Positions 28,552 to 37,003 of a stretch of DNA of 64,000 nt are shown one piece after another. The DNA lies in assembly GCA_964464175.1 (NCBI GenBank), contig CAYXFD010000002.1:1-64000 (forward strand). The letters are read 5' to 3'. The position numbers were made by a program, and so were the translations under genes. Below the pieces are notes generated by a model that was given only the letters and a program-made list of their open reading frames with translations, was not told the origin of the DNA and ran no database searches. Source of the DNA: CAYXFD01 sp964464175. Its GTDB lineage: Bacteria; Cloacimonadota; Cloacimonadia; Cloacimonadales; JAJBBL01. Within the stretch, counting starts at the first letter, position 1. Each line of letters opens with the position of its first letter.

Positions 28552-29289
28552 TTAAATGACATTTTTTCTCCCCCTTGTTTTTTGGCAAGCTAATCTCATT
28601 TCTTGTATTGTAGGGGTTTGCAGATAGAAATCGGTATATCCGGAACCTATATCCTCTAAGTAGTGAGCATCGGAATTCCTGATAAAGGAATAGGTTGAGA
28701 GTTCCCTGTGGTTTCTTAAAAAACGGTCAAGATCACACTTTGCTGTTATTCCCAGGGCAGGAAACTTCAATTCGGGGGGGATAAACCCTAACTGTCCGAT
28801 AATGCTGTAAGAGTCAGAATCGATGTGGGCGGGGAAAAAAAAGGCATCCAATATCTCTAATCGCTTCACAACCTCTTCCAAAGTCCAGCGGGAAGAGTTA
28901 ATCAGAGCTTTCTCTTCGAAACGAATGATGTTCTCATCTTCATCGATAACGACCTGATCTCCGAAGTAATCAGGGTTATTCTTTAGCGGGAGAAGCGATT
29001 CATATAGTTGGACGTCGAATACCTTTGCCGCTTCACTATCATAAAAAAGAACGATAAGATGAATCTCTTCAATTGTCTGGATCTCCATTCCCCAGAAGAA
29101 AACGAGCTCTTGCTCATGGGCTGCTTTTTCGTAAACAGCACAATTAGCCATAGAATTATGATCGGTGATTGATATCAGAGACAACCCTTTGTCTTTAGCT
29201 CTCTTCATAATATTACGGGGAGACATTTCTAAGCCGCTGCAGGGAGAAAGAACTGAGTGAATATGTAAATCGGCTCTATACCACTTCAA
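28552..29289 (-). CDS. PHP-domain phosphoesterase
   Basis: 245 residues of the polymerase-and-histidinol-phosphatase family. Metal-binding motifs are visible: DLHIHSVLSPCSG at the N-terminus, SITDHNSM, a later PAHIDSDSY and the final RNSDAHYLEDIG. The relatives that hydrolyse 3',5'-nucleotides (TrpH/YciV) have the same order. In anaerobes, genes of this subgroup are frequently adjacent to DRTGG and hydrogenase-like genes; the substrate there is unknown. Lies 45 bp upstream of nuoE. Confidence 0.88.
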   Translation of the reverse strand: MKWYRADLHIHSVLSPCSGLEMSPRNIMKRAKDKGLSLISITDHNSMANCAVYEKAAHEQELVFFWGMEIQTIEEIHLIVLFYDSEAAKVFDVQLYESLLPLKNNPDYFGDQVVIDEDENIIRFEEKALINSSRWTLEEVVKRLEILDAFFFPAHIDSDSYSIIGQLGFIPPELKFPALGITAKCDLDRFLRNHRELSTYSFIRNSDAHYLEDIGSGYTDFYLQTPTIQEMRLACQKTRGRKNVI

Positions 29290-29353
29290 GATAGCCTCTT
29301 GCTGCTGTTAACAAGCGTTCTTCATTTGTAAGTTGCTATGATTAAGTTACAGA

Positions 29354-29710
29354 TCAGATCTGAGAGGTCTGCTTCAGTGAACTGTATAGTTTTCCGGCAA
29401 TCTCAAAACTCGTCAGGTTGCTGCTAATTAAACAGATATCTTCTTCCTGAGCTTTGTTAATAACCTCTTCTTCCGGTTTAATCCCTTTAGCAAAAATTAT
29501 ACAGGGGAGGTTTATCAGAGAAGCTACAGCAATGGAGTTGAGATGTTTCATGATCGTTATCCAAGCTTGATTCTCTTTAGCACTGCTCATTACATCACTA
29601 AGCAAATCAGACACATAACCGTCTTCAATAACTCTGTTTCGTATATCTATAGAAGGTGTTAAAACCTTCCCTTCAATCATTTCTATCAGTTTTTCCAAGG
29701 TTATTCCCAT
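29354..29710 (-). CDS. DRTGG-domain protein (downstream copy)
   Basis: 118 residues with the fold expected for the DRTGG domain, a ligand-binding module related to the N-terminal part of phosphotransacetylase-type proteins. Visible pattern: VLTPSIDIRNRVIEDGYVSD, SDVMSSAKENQAWIT, then a hydrophobic strand ending PCIIFAKG. The literal DRTGG signature is not present, so family membership rests on pattern and context. It is a diverged relative of the 115-residue gene at 31606-31953. Function is probably sensing of a small ligand (inference). Confidence 0.72.
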   Translation of the reverse strand: MGITLEKLIEMIEGKVLTPSIDIRNRVIEDGYVSDLLSDVMSSAKENQAWITIMKHLNSIAVASLINLPCIIFAKGIKPEEEVINKAQEEDICLISSNLTSFEIAGKLYSSLKQTSQI

Positions 29711-29740
29711 TATTTCCTCTTCTGTCTCTCTGTTTGTTAT

Positions 29741-31099
29741 CTAGTCCTCTATTTGATCCTTCATTCTTCTCAAGCGGACAAGACAGTCACTTAACTTCGA
29801 TTTACCCTGAACGATATCTTCTGCCAAAGCTTTGCAGGTAGGTGAACCACAAACTCCGCAATCAAGACCCGGCAGGAGTTTAATAATCTCTTTAACTTTT
29901 TTCAGCTTTTCTAATGCGCTTTTGATGTCTTTATCGAGTTCCATTATCGAACGAGGTTCCAGAGGCATGACATCAAAATAGCCCTCCTTATACAAACTGA
30001 AAATGTAATCGTTATCGATCTCTTTGCGAACGGACTGTTTCACATTCTTTCTTATTCTTCCGGATGCTACAAAGGGATTTTCAACATTTAACTCACCTCC
30101 GACACAACCGAGTTGACAATTCTTTAGCTCAATATAATCATACTGATCAAGACGGTGACTTTCAATATTGGACAATATATCAATCACATTATGAATACCG
30201 CTAACTGCCAAAGTCTCAATGTCTTCAGCTGCAACTTCTTCTGCTTCCATGCCGGAGAGAGCCCAGTTTAGCCCGTTGGCATAGCGGGTAATCTTGCTAT
30301 CGTCTTTATCAAGCTCCTTCAGAATATCCATGACCCGGGAATATATCTCATTAATAGCAATAGCCCCGTCATGAAGATGTTTATAAGTACCTTCGGGTTG
30401 ATAGACTGCGGTAACCTGTGAAGCACTCGGTACGATCAGGAAAATTCCTATTTCATCAGCTTTTAACCCCTTTTCTTTCATTATTTTATCCCGGTAATAC
30501 TTCGCTAACATGCTCATCGGAGACTCGATGTGCAGCAGGTTCCTGAGTAGAGAAGGAAATCTGACTTGAACAAGACGTACTATTGCCGGACAATTACTGG
30601 AGAGGATTGGTCTAATATCGGGGTGAGAACGAATATAGTCACGAATAATTTTCGCTGTGATATTTGTAATCATTGCCTGTTCGGCAATATCATCAAAACC
30701 AAGATGTAACAATGCTTTCAGGGCTTTCTCATAACCGATCTCCTCACAAAACTGTCCTTCGTATGAGGCCGAGATAACCGCTAAACGGTATTTATAGTTC
30801 TTGATATTGGCCAAAGGATCAGATTTTATTAATATGGCATTAACCGGACAAACTGATACGCATTGACTGCAGTCAATACAACGGGAAGGATCTATGATAG
30901 CTTTTCCGTTACGGACCCTTATTGCTTCCGTCGGGCAGATCCGGACACATTTTGTGCATCCGACACATCTTTCCTTAACCAAAGTCACGGCATGAAAGTA
31001 GTTTTTGTCTTCAGAAGCAGGTGGTTCAATGTTTTCTACCTTATTTATCTGTTTCTTAAGATTGTGCGGATAGCAGTTTTTTTCGTTTTTTTCAGTCAT
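29741..31099 (-). CDS. [FeFe]-hydrogenase-like protein with degraded H-cluster motifs
   Basis: From the chosen ATG (452 residues): a 2x[4Fe-4S] ferredoxin domain (Cys45, 48, 51, 55 and 74, 77, 80, 84), a [FeFe]-hydrogenase large-subunit domain, and a C-terminal [4Fe-4S] module (LDCGVCGSPTC, with a later Cys439). Active hydrogenases have TSCCP, MPC and a final CxxxC. Here the first motif is SSNCP (169-171), the second is PSASQ with Ser225 in the Cys position, and the third, NCQLGC (327-332), keeps both Cys. Catalytic hydrogen turnover is therefore unlikely; a sensory role is more plausible. The start at 31099 overlaps the HATPase gene by 8 bp; the longer frame lies inside it. Confidence 0.88.
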   Translation of the reverse strand: MTEKNEKNCYPHNLKKQINKVENIEPPASEDKNYFHAVTLVKERCVGCTKCVRICPTEAIRVRNGKAIIDPSRCIDCSQCVSVCPVNAILIKSDPLANIKNYKYRLAVISASYEGQFCEEIGYEKALKALLHLGFDDIAEQAMITNITAKIIRDYIRSHPDIRPILSSNCPAIVRLVQVRFPSLLRNLLHIESPMSMLAKYYRDKIMKEKGLKADEIGIFLIVPSASQVTAVYQPEGTYKHLHDGAIAINEIYSRVMDILKELDKDDSKITRYANGLNWALSGMEAEEVAAEDIETLAVSGIHNVIDILSNIESHRLDQYDYIELKNCQLGCVGGELNVENPFVASGRIRKNVKQSVRKEIDNDYIFSLYKEGYFDVMPLEPRSIMELDKDIKSALEKLKKVKEIIKLLPGLDCGVCGSPTCKALAEDIVQGKSKLSDCLVRLRRMKDQIED

Positions 31100-31649
31100 C
31101 GCTATTATTTGCCTCAAAGAAAATGATGAACGCCAAGTAAGTACTCTCGCCTTTTGCTGATCTGATATACATAACATCACAATTCTTTTTAATATTAGGA
31201 AGCCCTAAACCAGCGCCGAACCCCATTTCTCTTGCCAGATCGTCAGCAGTTGAGAAACCAGGTATCATTGCTTGTTCAATATCCGGTATTCCCGGTCCTT
31301 CATCTTCCAAATAGATCATTATATAGTCCTGATAAATATTGGCATAGATTTTCCCGCCTTCAGAATGAGCGGTAACATTTATCTCCGCTTCATAACTTGC
31401 TACCGCTACCCTTCTTAGAATCTCGGGATTAACTCCTACTTTCTTGAGAAACAGTTTGATCTCTGAGGAGGCTTTGCCCGTTTTGTTGTAATCCTTAGGT
31501 TCTATAGCAAATTCCAGCGTCATTTCGGGTTCTGGCGGATTACTTATCAGCTCTTTCCCTCTTTTCTCGTGTCCCGGCTTGACAGCCCAGTATTCCGGAA
31601 GAGAGTTAGATCTTACAGCTTCTGAGCCCATTATTGTAAAGTAATCCAC
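31092..31649 (-). CDS. RsbW-like anti-sigma/serine kinase HATPase
   Basis: 185 residues with a GHKL ATPase domain: the helix VAVASYEAEINVTAHSEGG has the N-box, LEDEGPGIPD is G1 and MGFGAGLGLPNIKK is G2. This is the RsbW/SpoIIAB-like type found beside DRTGG and hydrogenase-like genes in anaerobes. The frame opens with GTG at 31649. No start has a good ribosome-binding site; the ATG at 31523 (before TLEFAIEPKD) matches where the domain begins and may be the true start. It overlaps the upstream DRTGG gene by 44 bp if the long form is used. Confidence 0.82.
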   Translation of the reverse strand: MDYFTIMGSEAVRSNSLPEYWAVKPGHEKRGKELISNPPEPEMTLEFAIEPKDYNKTGKASSEIKLFLKKVGVNPEILRRVAVASYEAEINVTAHSEGGKIYANIYQDYIMIYLEDEGPGIPDIEQAMIPGFSTADDLAREMGFGAGLGLPNIKKNCDVMYIRSAKGESTYLAFIIFFEANNSDD

Positions 31650-31953
31650 TCGATTTGTAAAGGGTGAATGCAGTAGAAATCATTGGCAGGTCTCTTTCCT
31701 GCGCCATCTCTATCAATTCCTGGGATGGTCTTTTACCTCGTACAAAAATGATACCCAATAGATCGATCATATCTGCTAATCTGACAACCTGAGGATTGGT
31801 CAAGCCACTGAGCAGGATCGTTGGTTCTTTAGTACACATGAGAATATCACTGATCAGATCCGACCCAAAGGCACAGGGGATCTCTCTTTCCAGTTGTTCT
31901 TCGCTACAGAATATCTCTGCTTCCAGTAATTCAGCTATTTTCTTTAACTTCAT
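31606..31953 (-). CDS. DRTGG-domain protein (upstream copy)
   Basis: 115 residues, similar in plan to the 118-residue gene at 29354-29710: a helical start (KKIAELLEAEIFC), SDLISDILMC, the strand TILLSGLTNPQVVRLADM, and IIFVRGKRPSQELIEMAQERDLPMIST. It starts the run of ten co-directional genes that ends in fdhA. An AAGGA site lies nine bases before the ATG. A ligand-sensing role is inference. Confidence 0.75.
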   Translation of the reverse strand: MKLKKIAELLEAEIFCSEEQLEREIPCAFGSDLISDILMCTKEPTILLSGLTNPQVVRLADMIDLLGIIFVRGKRPSQELIEMAQERDLPMISTAFTLYKSSGLLYNNGLRSCKI

Positions 31954-32033
31954 GTTTTATGTTCCTTAATGATATTGACGCAAACATCTTTTCTTCTTGT
32001 TATTCGTCAACAAAATTCGCCCTACTTCTGGCT

Positions 32034-32705
32034 TCATAAAAAGAGGTTATGATCCAAACAATATTCTTTTATCCGGTAAAAATCTTCTGCATAATAATCA
32101 GCTTCCTGGCAGATTTTTTCCTTATCAGCTAAGGAATAAGAATCATAAATACCCATAACCATCATCCCGGCATTCTTGCCGGCCTGAATACCGGCAACAA
32201 CATCTTCACATACCAGGCATGCTTCCGGTGATATCTTTAGCTCTTCTGCTACTTTGAGAAAGATATCAGGATATGGTTTACCTTTGATTTCTTTACAGCC
32301 GGTTACAATAGCATCGAAGTAATCAAATACGGAATTGGCTTTTAATACTTTTGTCGCCAACAATAAGGAATTACTGGTTCCGAGTCCGATCTTTATCTGC
32401 TTGCTTTTCAGCAGCTCAAGAAACTCATTAACTCCCGGTTTCAAACGAATATCATTTTCATAATGTCCGGAGACCAAAGATGTCCATTCACTGATAATTT
32501 CCTCGATACTATCTGCTAAAGAAAACTTCTCTTTGAAATAGCGTGCTACTTCAATAAAACTATTGCCTTCTTCTATGTCAGCAAAAAGATCTTCAGGAAC
32601 TGCAATACCCCTCTTCGACAAGAATTCATGGTCAACTCTGTCCCAAACACTCATGGAATCAATCAGAGTTCCATCAAGATCAAAGATAACTCCCTTAATT
32701 TTCAT
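32034..32705 (-). CDS. HAD-superfamily phosphatase / beta-phosphoglucomutase-like
   Basis: 223-residue haloacid-dehalogenase family hydrolase. Motif I is FDLDGTLIDS with nucleophile Asp and acid/base Asp; motif II is the Thr/Ser of LGTSNS; the lysine is in KGKPYPD; and motif IV is CEDVVAGIQAGKNAGM. The small helical cap between motifs I and II places it with subclass I enzymes such as phosphoglycolate phosphatase and beta-phosphoglucomutase. The substrate cannot be assigned. It lies 80 bp upstream of the DRTGG gene and could be co-transcribed with the formate dehydrogenase cluster. AAGGAT precedes the ATG. Confidence 0.88.
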   Translation of the reverse strand: MKIKGVIFDLDGTLIDSMSVWDRVDHEFLSKRGIAVPEDLFADIEEGNSFIEVARYFKEKFSLADSIEEIISEWTSLVSGHYENDIRLKPGVNEFLELLKSKQIKIGLGTSNSLLLATKVLKANSVFDYFDAIVTGCKEIKGKPYPDIFLKVAEELKISPEACLVCEDVVAGIQAGKNAGMMVMGIYDSYSLADKEKICQEADYYAEDFYRIKEYCLDHNLFL

Positions 32706-32954
32706 ATAATCCTTATTAGCATTTATTTCTCTGACTACCTAAGATTAAGTATTTTCTGTCAACAAAAAGCTCTCGGAAGAGAGAAGAGTATAGCTATTTC
32801 TATTCTTTTACAATCAAACTCTTGGCTAATTCTTTTGCCTCTTAGAACCGGAACTGTTTTCATGAAGAGATGTAGCCTTGTTCTGGGAGCTAATAAAGTT
32901 GCAGATAAGCAAGGTTCCTAATTTCTTTTTTCTCACTAAGCTATTATAGAATAG
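32706..32954. other. Divergent intergenic region
   Basis: Spacer between the HAD gene (minus) and the TPR gene (plus). A minus-strand TTGACA is present (plus 32758-32763) but no convincing -10 box follows. Nothing else is recognised. Confidence 0.4.
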
Positions 32955-32982
32955 TTGACAGTTGCTGAGAAAAAACTATCAT
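32955..32982 (+). promoter_or_regulatory. Promoter of the TPR gene
   Basis: A perfect TTGACA (32955-32960), a 16-bp spacer and TATCAT (32977-32982). The frame's first possible start, TTG at 32962, lies inside this promoter, so the ATG at 33022 is preferred. Confidence 0.65.
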
Positions 32983-33021
32983 ATCTCTAATAAACAAAAT
33001 AACGATGATATTGAGGATGAA

Positions 33022-34635
33022 ATGAACAAAGACAGACGATTAGAGAGTAACGAAAAAGAAAAATTTGCAGCAGAATTGAACGCTCTTGTCGAAAAGTCAG
33101 ACAGGTTAATGGATCAGGATATTGATTCAGCAAAGGAGACAGCCCTGGAGATCGTAAAGAGAGCGAAAGAGAGGCGAGTTTTTGAGTATATCAACAAAGG
33201 GTATAATCTGTTAGCAAAGATCAGCTCGGTAATGAACAAGGAAGATGATTTTCTCTTCTACACCGGTAAGGTCTTAGCTAAAGCCCGAAGAGCGAACGAT
33301 GATAGATTAATGGTTTCAACCATGGGGATGAGGAATTCATATTTTTATAATCATAATCAATACAGAAGAGCGATCCGTTGCAGCAAGTATATATTAGACA
33401 AGCTGAAGAAAGTTTATGATCCCCAGAACGAAATGCAAGCTCTACTGTTATTAGGCATTGCTTATGCCCGATTGGAAGACTTCAACAATGCCTATAAGAA
33501 CTTGAGTTTATCTCTCCGCAAAGCAAAGAAAAACGACGATTCCCTGATGCTGGCAAAGATCTATTATTGGTATGGTTATGTACTGCATCTTGATTTTAGA
33601 TATGATAAAGCCACTAAGATGTATTTGATCTCTATTGAGTATAACGACAAACACCGGAACGAACTGTTGTTGGGAATGACAAAAAACAGCTTAGGCTTGA
33701 TCTACTGGAAACTCAACAAATTCGACAGAGCACTTAAATATTTCAAAGACTCACTTCATCATGCGGAAAAGGCTGCGAATGAGACTCTTTTGGCTGATGT
33801 TTACAATAATATCGGCTTGATTTATAAAGAAAAAAGAGATACCGAGAACACCTTAAAATACTATTCCCTCTCTTTACAGTATAGAGAAGGAACAGGAAAT
33901 AAAGAGAAGGAAGCGATTACCTTTCAGAATATCGGTAATGTTTACAAGGATAAAGGGGAGTATGATAAAGCTATCGAGTATTATTTAAAAACCCTGGATA
34001 TCAGGAAAGAATTAAAGGATCATTATTATCTGATACATACTATCCTTTCCATATTGCATGTTAAGAATGCAGTTGGTGACGTTGAAGGTGCTCAGGAATC
34101 GGTTTTAGAACTAAAAAATCTTTTGAAAAAAGTTCACAATAAAGAGGTTGTCAGAGAGGCATATAGGGAACTATCACAATTCTTTGAGTTAAAAGGGGAT
34201 TTTCGAAAAGCTCTTGAATATTATAAACTTTATAAAAAAGCTGATGAACATACCCAGGAAAACGATATGCAGGAAAGGATCGCCAAACTTGAATTCAAAG
34301 AAAAATCAGAGCGATTAAAGGAAAGAAGCCTTAACAGAATGAGAATGGATAGAGTAAAAGCTGCACTGGCAACCGTCGTTACCGTCAATCATGAGATCAA
34401 TCAACCTTTAATGACTATCCAGGGAAACCTTGAGTTATTTAGAAAAAAATACGGTGAACTATCTAAGAACCGGGATTTAGATCAGTATCTGGATAATATT
34501 CAGACTGCACTTGAAAAAATTACAAAGACGATCCGGACACTCAGCAACGGTAAAGATTTCTCTTATCAAAGTTATATCGGGAAGACACCGATGTTAGTGG
34601 CGGGAAATGATAAAGAGAAAAAGGGGAAAGAATAG
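33022..34635 (+). CDS. TPR protein with C-terminal HisKA-like helix and no ATPase domain
   Basis: 537 residues. About residues 100-410 form a series of tetratricopeptide repeats, clearest at 215-330 (SLGLIYWKLNKFDRALKYF, NNIGLIYKEKRDTENTLKYY, QNIGNVYKDKGEYDKAIEYY). A coiled-coil linker leads to a histidine-kinase phosphoacceptor motif, VNHEINQPLMTIQGNLEL, with His457. The protein ends 80 residues later, with no N, G1 or G2 box, and no HATPase frame follows downstream. It is therefore not a complete kinase. It may be phosphorylated by another protein, or use the helix pair only for dimerisation. Start chosen for GAGG six bases upstream. Confidence 0.83.
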   Translation: MNKDRRLESNEKEKFAAELNALVEKSDRLMDQDIDSAKETALEIVKRAKERRVFEYINKGYNLLAKISSVMNKEDDFLFYTGKVLAKARRANDDRLMVSTMGMRNSYFYNHNQYRRAIRCSKYILDKLKKVYDPQNEMQALLLLGIAYARLEDFNNAYKNLSLSLRKAKKNDDSLMLAKIYYWYGYVLHLDFRYDKATKMYLISIEYNDKHRNELLLGMTKNSLGLIYWKLNKFDRALKYFKDSLHHAEKAANETLLADVYNNIGLIYKEKRDTENTLKYYSLSLQYREGTGNKEKEAITFQNIGNVYKDKGEYDKAIEYYLKTLDIRKELKDHYYLIHTILSILHVKNAVGDVEGAQESVLELKNLLKKVHNKEVVREAYRELSQFFELKGDFRKALEYYKLYKKADEHTQENDMQERIAKLEFKEKSERLKERSLNRMRMDRVKAALATVVTVNHEINQPLMTIQGNLELFRKKYGELSKNRDLDQYLDNIQTALEKITKTIRTLSNGKDFSYQSYIGKTPMLVAGNDKEKKGKE

Positions 34636-34777
34636 TTTTTTAGTAACACACTCAGAGCTGTTTCTTATTACAGAGCCATTTCTACAGGGATTGTCCCTAA
34701 ATAGCAGAATTGTTTTCCTTCAGGAATCTCTAATAATGATGTTATAACATCGGAGCAGAACCCTTCTTAGAATAAAA

Positions 34778-34804
34778 ATAGCGGTCTCATGTGGGGAGTG
34801 CTTA
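34778..34804 (+). promoter_or_regulatory. CIRCE-like element upstream of htpG
   Basis: ATAGCGGTC (34778-34786), nine bases, then GAGTGCTTA (34796-34804). The HrcA-binding CIRCE consensus is TTAGCACTC-N9-GAGTGCTAA. The right half matches at 8 of 9 positions, the left at 6 of 9, and the spacing is exact. It ends eight bases before the -35 box of htpG. Control by HrcA is inference. Confidence 0.45.
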
Positions 34805-34812
34805 AAAGTAGG

Positions 34813-34841
34813 TTGACAATAACCTGCTGAGATATTATATT
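34813..34841 (+). promoter_or_regulatory. Promoter of htpG
   Basis: TTGACA at 34813-34818, a 17-bp spacer and TATATT at 34836-34841: a near-consensus housekeeping promoter, with a leader of about 35 nt. Confidence 0.8.
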
Positions 34842-34882
34842 GTCTCAGAATAAAGAATAAATTGAACAAGGAGTTAGATGAA

Positions 34883-36694
34883 ATGGCAGAAAAAATGAAA
34901 AGTACAGGACAATTAAGCATTCATACAGAAAATATATTTCCAATAATCAAGAAATGGTTGTACTCCGAACATGATATTTTTGTTCGGGAGCTAATTTCTA
35001 ATTCGATGGACGCCTTGCAGAAAAGAAAGACGATGGATGAAAGTGTTAAAGAAGAAGATTTGCGGGTTGAGATCAAGATAAGCAAGAAGAAGAAAATGAT
35101 CGAATTCATCGACTATGGTATTGGTATGACCAAATCTGAGATAGACAGGTTCATCAACCAGATAGCCTTTTCCGGTGCGGAAGAGTTCATCGAAGAGTAT
35201 AAAGACAAGCAATCCAATATAATAGGACATTTTGGTCTGGGATTCTATTCTTCTTTCATGGTAGCAAATAAAGTTACCATAGATTCCAAATCATACCGTA
35301 AAGGCACTAAGCCAGCTTTCTGGGAGTGCGACGGCACAACTTCGTACACTTTAGCAGATGGCAGCAGAAAAGAACCGGGAACGACAGTAACAGTCTATTT
35401 GAATGATGATTCATCAGAATATCTTGATTACAGCAAATTAAGGGAATTGATAGAAAAATATTCGAATTTTGTTCCATTTCCGGTTGAATTGGAGAAAAAG
35501 GTAGTCAATCAGAGAGAGGCTTTATGGAACCGCAAGCCTAACGAGGTTAAGGAAGAGGAGTATAGAGAGTTTTACAAGAGTGTTTTTCAAGACTATCAGG
35601 ATCCCTTATTCTGGATACATCTCAACGTCGATTATCCTTTCGCCTTAAAAGGTATTCTCTATTTTCCCAAGATCAGGAGTCAGCTGGAGTTACAGCGAGG
35701 AAAAGTAAAACTATACTGTAATAACGTCTTTGTAGCTGACAACCTCAGCGAGTTTATTCCAGAGTTTCTTCTGATGTTAAAGGGTGGAATCGATATACCG
35801 GAGATACCGCTCAATGTTTCCCGGAGCTTTCTCCAACAGGATCAGAATGTAAAGAAGATATCGAAATACATAATTAAGAAGGTAGCTGATTATCTGAATG
35901 AATTATTCAAGGAAGACCGGGAAAAATACGAGAAGTACTGGGAGGATATCCATCAGTTCATCAAATATGGTGCTTTAACCGAAGAGACCTTCTATGAAGC
36001 GGTCAAAGACATCATCATCTTTAAAACCATATCAGGAAACTATACTACTATAGCTGAATACAAAGAGCGGAATAAAACTGATAAGAAGCCCCAGAAAGTC
36101 TATTATGCAGCTGGTAAAGATACCCAGGTTTCATATCTGAACATGATGAAGGAAGCAGGAAAAGAGGTTTTGGTAGCAGATAATCTGATCGATAATCATC
36201 TTTTCCAGCAATTTGAAATGAAGGATCAGGATCTTGTCTTTGCCAGGATTGATTCGGAGCTGGACGAGGAGTTTGTAGATAAAGAGAGACAGGAACTGGT
36301 TGATTCAGATGAAAAAACCGAGCTGGACAGAATTAAGGAGGTTTTTGACAAAGGATTGGATGATAAGGAGATCAAGGTTCAGGTCAAGAGACTAAAGAAT
36401 AAAGATATTCCGGGACTGGTTGTCTTTAACGAGTTTATGCGGAGAATGCAGGATATGCAGAATATTGTGGCTAGCAGTGAGAGTAGTTTCTTGCAAAGCC
36501 ATGATTTCATTGTGAATGCTGAAAACCCAAATGTAAAGAAGATTCTTAAGTTACAGGCTAAAGGTAAAGAGGAAGAGGTGAAACTTCTCTGCCAGTATCT
36601 GCATTCCCTCTCTCTCATGGAACAGAAGCAGTTCAGTGGTGAAGACCTCAGCCGGTTTATCGAAAAAACCCATAAGGTTTTAGAGATGATTTAA
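34883..36694 (+). CDS. htpG: Molecular chaperone HtpG (Hsp90)
   Basis: Cytoplasmic ATP-dependent chaperone of 603 residues, normal for the family. The N-terminal GHKL ATPase domain shows RELISNSMDAL, DYGIGMT and GHFGLGFYSSFM. The middle domain carries LPLNVSRSFLQQ-type sequence (here IPLNVSRSFLQQD) with the catalytic-loop Arg. The C-terminal dimerisation domain follows. Start at 34883 has AAGGAG nine bases upstream; the TTG seven codons earlier does not. Monocistronic, with its own promoter and terminator. Confidence 0.97.
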   Translation: MAEKMKSTGQLSIHTENIFPIIKKWLYSEHDIFVRELISNSMDALQKRKTMDESVKEEDLRVEIKISKKKKMIEFIDYGIGMTKSEIDRFINQIAFSGAEEFIEEYKDKQSNIIGHFGLGFYSSFMVANKVTIDSKSYRKGTKPAFWECDGTTSYTLADGSRKEPGTTVTVYLNDDSSEYLDYSKLRELIEKYSNFVPFPVELEKKVVNQREALWNRKPNEVKEEEYREFYKSVFQDYQDPLFWIHLNVDYPFALKGILYFPKIRSQLELQRGKVKLYCNNVFVADNLSEFIPEFLLMLKGGIDIPEIPLNVSRSFLQQDQNVKKISKYIIKKVADYLNELFKEDREKYEKYWEDIHQFIKYGALTEETFYEAVKDIIIFKTISGNYTTIAEYKERNKTDKKPQKVYYAAGKDTQVSYLNMMKEAGKEVLVADNLIDNHLFQQFEMKDQDLVFARIDSELDEEFVDKERQELVDSDEKTELDRIKEVFDKGLDDKEIKVQVKRLKNKDIPGLVVFNEFMRRMQDMQNIVASSESSFLQSHDFIVNAENPNVKKILKLQAKGKEEEVKLLCQYLHSLSLMEQKQFSGEDLSRFIEKTHKVLEMI

Positions 36695-36741
36695 CTATAG
36701 ACAAGAGAGCGAATTCTGGTCAGGCTTCTCTCCCAACAAAT

Positions 36742-36769
36742 AAATACCCGGGCTGGCCCGGGTATTTTT
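36742..36769 (+). terminator. Intrinsic terminator after htpG
   Basis: An 11-bp perfect stem (AAATACCCGGG at 36742-36752 with its complement at 36757-36767) and a CTGG loop, followed by Ts. The A-rich left flank means it could also work from the other strand. Confidence 0.9.
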
Positions 36770-36880
36770 CATAATTAGAGGGTGTTATTCTATGGATAGT
36801 TATCTTTCCTGAGGCCGATACTTCGCAAAGTTAAGAAAGAGAGCTGCTCAGCGTGTATCAGATAGCCGGGAGGAAGTGGT

Positions 36881-36909
36881 TTGGAATAAAAACTGCTTTA
36901 CTTTATAAT
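36881..36909 (+). promoter_or_regulatory. Promoter of the M6-type protease gene
   Basis: TTGGAA at 36881-36886, a 17-bp spacer and a perfect TATAAT at 36904-36909. The leader is about 90 nt before the ATG at 37004. Confidence 0.65.
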
Positions 36910-37003
36910 TAAGCAATCTAAGTTCGCTTGATTTCCTGAATGCAGGCAAACCGCCTGGACAAGCAAGATGATTAAGAATTAACAGATAAATAAAGGAGTT
37001 ATT

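Noticed and set aside
29741..31099. Catalytic [FeFe]-hydrogenase
   Set aside because: Key ligands in the first and second H-cluster motifs are replaced, so only a hydrogenase-like call is justified.
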